Source of the DNA: Lachnotalea sp041821265
GTDB taxonomy: Bacteria; Bacillota; Clostridia; Lachnospirales; Lachnospiraceae
Reading direction: 5' to 3'
Assembly (NCBI GenBank): GCA_041821265.1
Contig: JBGUEQ010000022.1
Span: 1 to 64,000, forward strand
Length of the DNA: 64,000 nucleotides
Part shown: positions 60,520 through 64,000 of the stretch, piece by piece
Numbering within the stretch: position 1 is the stretch's first letter
How the letters are laid out: each line of letters starts with the position of its first letter
Program-made: the position numbers and the translations under genes
The notes under the pieces: generated by a model
The model's database searches: none
What the model saw: the letters and a program-made list of their open reading frames with translations, nothing else
What the model was told of the DNA's origin: nothing

Positions 60520-62324
60520 CCAAGATTATGAATATAGGAGCTGGAAAGAAGGGCAAAATCACAAATCATCTGAAACATGCTTTAGACTATATTATGAATG
60601 ATGCAAAGACAGAAAGTGGCGTTCTAGTAGGTGGGTGGAATTGTGTTCCAAAGCTTGCTTTTGAACAGATGGTGGGAACGAAAGAATTGTATGGAAAGAT
60701 GGGCGGAAGGCAAGGCTATCATTTCGTGATATCCTGCCCTCCGGGCGAAGGAACTCCTGAACAGTTATTAGAACTGATGAGGGAGCTTGCACAGGAATTT
60801 TTGGGCGATGACTATGAGGCGGTGTATAGTGTTCACTCTGATAAGGAGCATTGTCATGGGCATTTAATTTTTAATAGCGTGAGCATGAATACAGGCAAGA
60901 AATATGAATATAAGAAGGGAGACTGGAAACATCAGATTCAGCCGATTACCAATCGTTTATGTGAGAAGTATGGTCTTACTATTATGCCTGCGGAGTACAG
61001 CAAGGATCCAGTGAATATGAATCGAAAGCAGTGGGAAAAGGAACGGTCATGGAGTGAGTTTATAGAAGCGGATGTGAAATATTGCCGTGGGGTAGCGGAT
61101 GATTATGAGCATTTTCTTTATCTGTTAGAGGAATTAGGATATGTCTTAAAACAAGGTGCTCATCTGGCTGTTAAAGCAGATAAAATGAGAAGATTTCGAA
61201 GATTAGATACCATTAATGAGGAGTTTTCTAAAGAAAATCTGCAAGAATTCTTTGAGAAAAACAAATTTCAATATGAATCACCGAAGATATTAACACCTGA
61301 TGTTAAGTATTTGCCAAAACCAAAGAATTCCTATCAACAGAAGTTCTATGGAAAGATTTATCGAATGCGTGTGGTGGAGAAATGCAGATTTCAGTATAAA
61401 TCAGCCTATTTTAAAGAGGACTTGGAGCGGATGCATATGTTGCAGGAGGAGTACTTATTTCTTTGTAGAAAAGATGTAAAGAGTGTTACGGACATAGCAG
61501 GGATTATTGGATTAGCAAAGTATGATTTGGAAAGGCTGACAGAGAAAAAAAAATCCTTGTATCTGGAGCGAGCTGAGATTAAGAGAAAGTCAACTCGTAA
61601 TCACGACTGGGATTCTATCATTTCTACAGAACCAGAATATCGGAAGAAACTGGATGACATCAAACTAGAAAAGAAGAGACTACAGAAAGAAATCAAGATT
61701 GGAGATCATTGTTTGAAAGAAGTACTTTATGTTGGTCTTTTTGTTCCAGAGAGTGTTGAAATTGGAAATGTATATGATGTGAAAGTTCCTAAAAAGCCAT
61801 GGTATTTGAAGAAAGATGAAAAGAAGGTTCTTGATGAGAAGAGGAATGGTAAGGTCAATGTTGCGGAAAATAATGATTTTTTTGAGAGCGCAAATTGGAG
61901 CGTGGATGATAGTTATGAGCTTGTTACAGATAATAAGGAACAGACATATATTGTAGATAATGTTGAAGAAGTGGCAATTACAGAGAAAGTCGTTCCAGTT
62001 CTTAAGGATTCTTATGAGAAACCAGATAATAAATCTGAAATGCTGGAGAACGTAGAAGAATCAGTTGAAGCAGAAGTTTACACAAAGGCTGTCACAAGAG
62101 AAATCTATGAAGCCATGACAGATAAGGAAAAGGCTGAATGGATTGGAATTGATAGTAATGATATGCTTGTTTCTATTAAACAATTCCATGAAAAACTTAA
62201 GTCAATTGGAATTACTTATCAGTATATTTCAGATGAAACAGAAGAGTATTGTAGGCTGGAAGAAGCATATAGAAAAGATTTTGATTATCATTATATTTTT
62301 AGAAAATATGATAAGTTGAGATGA
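60510..62324 (+). CDS. MOBP-type relaxase
   Basis: This enzyme nicks oriT and leads the DNA strand into the recipient. The metal-binding motif HSDKEHCHGHLIFN (109-122) has the three histidines expected, and the N-terminus holds LKHALDYIMN with the candidate catalytic tyrosine Y27. The C-terminal 300 residues are helical and acidic. The start is ATG 60510 after AAAGGAG (60492-60498), overlapping mobC by 10 bases. The 604-residue length fits relaxases of Firmicute mobilizable elements. Confidence 0.92.
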   Translation: MAITKIMNIGAGKKGKITNHLKHALDYIMNDAKTESGVLVGGWNCVPKLAFEQMVGTKELYGKMGGRQGYHFVISCPPGEGTPEQLLELMRELAQEFLGDDYEAVYSVHSDKEHCHGHLIFNSVSMNTGKKYEYKKGDWKHQIQPITNRLCEKYGLTIMPAEYSKDPVNMNRKQWEKERSWSEFIEADVKYCRGVADDYEHFLYLLEELGYVLKQGAHLAVKADKMRRFRRLDTINEEFSKENLQEFFEKNKFQYESPKILTPDVKYLPKPKNSYQQKFYGKIYRMRVVEKCRFQYKSAYFKEDLERMHMLQEEYLFLCRKDVKSVTDIAGIIGLAKYDLERLTEKKKSLYLERAEIKRKSTRNHDWDSIISTEPEYRKKLDDIKLEKKRLQKEIKIGDHCLKEVLYVGLFVPESVEIGNVYDVKVPKKPWYLKKDEKKVLDEKRNGKVNVAENNDFFESANWSVDDSYELVTDNKEQTYIVDNVEEVAITEKVVPVLKDSYEKPDNKSEMLENVEESVEAEVYTKAVTREIYEAMTDKEKAEWIGIDSNDMLVSIKQFHEKLKSIGITYQYISDETEEYCRLEEAYRKDFDYHYIFRKYDKLR

Positions 62325-62468
62325 AAGAGATATAAGAAAGTCATTAATAGTGTCTAGAGATTTACAGATAAGTGCATAGTAGAAAAATAAATTACCATGC
62401 ACTTTCATTGATATATAAATCTATATTTTTGGCTAAATAGCTAATTACCTAAAAGGAAATGGCATGAA

Positions 62469-62720
62469 TTAACATGCTATCCAGTCTCCTATCCATTTTT
62501 GGGCTGAATAATTGTATAATCGTTTATATGCCTTACCATCAATATTCGTGTATCTCCAACCAGTAGAACTGGCATTGACAACAACTAGACTAGAACTGTT
62601 CTCATACTGATAAGGAGGGGGCATCATATTATCGTTAGCATAGACGGAAACGGGAGTAGAAAAAAAACATAATAGTATTGTGGATATTATAAACAGGGGG
62701 TATTTTATTTTTGATTTCAT
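62469..62720 (-). CDS. Small secreted protein with signal peptide
   Basis: The 83-residue product starts MKSKIKYPLFIISTILLCFF and has a cleavage site after VYA near residue 28. The remaining 55 residues are rich in Tyr, Ser and Asn, with WRYTNIDGKAYKRLYNYSAQKWIGDW resembling the repeats of cell-wall-binding or lysis-inhibiting peptides. It follows the BlaR1-like gene by 3 bases in the same direction, so it may be a signal or target of that sensor. No family was recognised. Confidence 0.65.
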   Translation of the reverse strand: MKSKIKYPLFIISTILLCFFSTPVSVYANDNMMPPPYQYENSSSLVVVNASSTGWRYTNIDGKAYKRLYNYSAQKWIGDWIAC

Positions 62721-62723
62721 TGA

Positions 62724-63845
62724 CTAATTCCCTTCTTTAATTATTTTAAGATCTTTAAATTCGTCAGATATTTTTTCGATGCTACCAATAAATACATTGT
62801 CTATGTAAAGGTAGTAGGAGCTATTTTTTTGTAAAATATATGAAGTATCAGGATTCAGTTCAAATGTGGTTTCAGCAACCGATTCTGAGACTGAATGTGG
62901 CTCTAGTATAACAAAAAAAGAAATATACAATAATATCAGAGGCATCAATATTATACAAAGGATATACGGAATACTTTTATTAGTTGCTCTATCACTAAGA
63001 ACACAAGTGAATCTTTGTTTTAAATTGCAACTATCTGTTGTTGAAAAACAAAGCGTTGATGAAATTTTATTATGTGTATTAATTTTTGCTATTTTTAGAA
63101 TACATTCTAAATATTCTAATTTTTCTTTTTTGGTCATTTGTGATGTAGTGGCACAATCATTATGTATTTCTAGAATGTTAGAAACTTGTTTCTTGAATAT
63201 TTGAATAAGTGGATTCCACCAGTATATACAAGATAATATTTCCATTAATGCTTTGATATGTATATCTTTATAGTAGTAATGAGTAATTTCGTGTTGGAGA
63301 ATGTATGCCAACTCTTTATCACTGAGAATAATCTCGGGTACTATGATTATGGGGTGTTTTAAACCAGTAATAGCAGGTGTGCAGTAATAGGGAACAGAAA
63401 TTATTTTAAAGTCTTTTTTAATAGAAAATTGAAGCAACAAGGCATTTACAATTATATATATTCTACCATCAGTACATTCGGGATTCTGTAAAATAGCATT
63501 TTTCAAAGAAAAATAAGCGTATAATTTGGATAGTAAAAAAAATAGAGATCCACTAAGCCATATAAATAGTAAAAGTTCATAAAGATAAAAACTGAATAAA
63601 AAAACTGTAAATTTATTCCATAGAATATTTTGAATGGTAGGCAATACACATGTACTTAGCAAGGTATGAGTAAAATTAAATTCAAAAGGCATTACTAAAC
63701 GAATGATTATAATTGAGGAATATAGATAGACATATCTTACAATTAGTTTAATAAGATTGTCACTTTTCAATATAATGCACATAGCACAAATGAAAATAGA
63801 ACTTGCTATAAGGCTTGATAAAATAGAAGAAGGAGAGAAATGCAT
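62724..63845 (-). CDS. BlaR1-type M56 metalloprotease sensor
   Basis: The 373-residue membrane protein has four N-terminal membrane segments, a zinc-protease motif HEITH (185-189) in a cytoplasmic loop, a further membrane segment near residue 300 and a short extracellular domain of about 55 residues instead of the penicillin-binding domain of BlaR1. It therefore senses something other than a beta-lactam ring by that route. Its ATG overlaps the stop codon of the BlaI-like gene, giving translational coupling. Confidence 0.85.
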   Translation of the reverse strand: MHFSPSSILSSLIASSIFICAMCIILKSDNLIKLIVRYVYLYSSIIIIRLVMPFEFNFTHTLLSTCVLPTIQNILWNKFTVFLFSFYLYELLLFIWLSGSLFFLLSKLYAYFSLKNAILQNPECTDGRIYIIVNALLLQFSIKKDFKIISVPYYCTPAITGLKHPIIIVPEIILSDKELAYILQHEITHYYYKDIHIKALMEILSCIYWWNPLIQIFKKQVSNILEIHNDCATTSQMTKKEKLEYLECILKIAKINTHNKISSTLCFSTTDSCNLKQRFTCVLSDRATNKSIPYILCIILMPLILLYISFFVILEPHSVSESVAETTFELNPDTSYILQKNSSYYLYIDNVFIGSIEKISDEFKDLKIIKEGN

Positions 63846-64000
63846 TATTTTTTCTCCTTCTTAAGTTTAACTCTCGCATCGTATATCATTTTCTCCAATT
63901 CGTCAAAAAGTTCCGCTTTTTGCTCATCAGATTCAATAAGCGCTGCAATTACATTAGTTTTAGAAATGTGTTTAGAAAAGTTCTTAACATCGTTACAAAT
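63845..64000 (-). CDS. BlaI/MecI-family repressor, C-terminal part (cut by window end)
   Basis: The last 51 residues of a BlaI-like repressor are visible, ending AALIESDEQKAELFDELEKM and a lysine-rich tail, which fits the dimerisation helices of the family. The N-terminal winged helix lies beyond the window. Its TAA overlaps the ATG of the M56 sensor gene, the usual blaI-blaR1 order. The sensor would inactivate it by proteolysis. Confidence 0.75.
   Translation of the reverse strand: MCNDVKNFSKHISKTNVIAALIESDEQKAELFDELEKMIYDARVKLKKEKK

Larger units (their letters stand above)
28835..62324 (+). mobile_element. Mobilizable genomic element carrying a Dnd/Dpt defence system (ends approximate)
   Basis: From the first non-core gene at 28835 to the relaxase at 62324 the content changes from metabolism to defence, regulation and transfer. 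It includes a large serine recombinase, a MobC-relaxase pair with oriT, ParM/ParB partition genes, TnpV and phage-type regulators. There are no mating-pore genes, so it would need a helper element. Attachment sites were not found; the limits given are the outermost accessory genes, and the element may be composite or extend past the window. Confidence 0.65.

Overview
The window is AT-rich with strong AGGAGG-type ribosome sites. It carries obligate-anaerobe redox genes (multidomain rubrerythrin, rubredoxin, NBP35/Mrp, NifX/DUF134) and typical clostridial mobile-element genes (TnpV, MobC, ParM, large serine recombinase). This points to a chromosome of a low-GC Firmicute in Clostridia, probably Lachnospiraceae-like. 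No rRNA or tRNA gene was seen, so the placement is inference.

Left half, about 1-28.5 kb: a metal, iron-sulfur and sulfur island. It begins with a zinc/manganese-type ABC transporter and a Fur-family regulator (4-2077). Next come a COG0523 metal GTPase, a GTPase-permease fusion and a TIGR03943 protein (2235-5675). A long forward run follows: ferredoxin, DUF5320, peptide deformylase, DUF89, DUF134, IscU-like scaffold, nitroreductase, an orphan PduU/EutS-like shell protein, flavin reductase, NBP35/Mrp carrier, thioesterase, metK, thrS and a second DUF134 (5815-15300). A reverse block holds a NifX-like protein and an operon of two half-permeases, a membrane Fe-S protein, DUF6132 and a thioredoxin-reductase-like flavoprotein (15382-18534). 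Then come a LysR regulator, O-acetylhomoserine sulfhydrylase, a drug-type ABC exporter and a MalT-like regulator (18723-26583), and finally rubrerythrin-fusion and rubredoxin genes on the reverse strand. Five promoter regions in this half share a TGRGCATATG element. In three of them an inverted CATATGCC(C) copy overlaps the -35 box, which suggests one local regulon.

Right half, about 28.8-62.3 kb: a mobilizable element with defence cargo. It carries a complete phosphorothioate system: dptFGH restriction genes, then dndBCDE from a promoter buried in a perfect 20-bp inverted repeat. There is no dndA. A separate PAPS-reductase-family gene follows. Then come an S24 repressor divergent from a Y-family polymerase operon with a degenerate UmuD-like protein, an ArpU/RinA-like gene, and a strikingly regular array of ten 11-bp units ending on an extended -10 promoter of a short terminated transcript. 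Two paralogous XRE regulators flank a large P-loop GTPase-like gene of unknown function. A gene-free 640-base region rich in hairpins (52180-52790) is a candidate large structured RNA. It precedes two small proteins resembling inactive serine-recombinase catalytic domains, a PemK/MazF toxin and a large serine recombinase. The maintenance and transfer module is ParB, TnpV, ParM, ParR-like, an oriT with an IncP-like nic site, MobC and a MOBP relaxase. No type IV secretion genes are present, so the element is probably mobilizable rather than self-transmissible. Its exact ends were not identified.

The last 1.5 kb holds a BlaI-BlaR1-like sensor pair (BlaI cut by the window end) and a small secreted protein.
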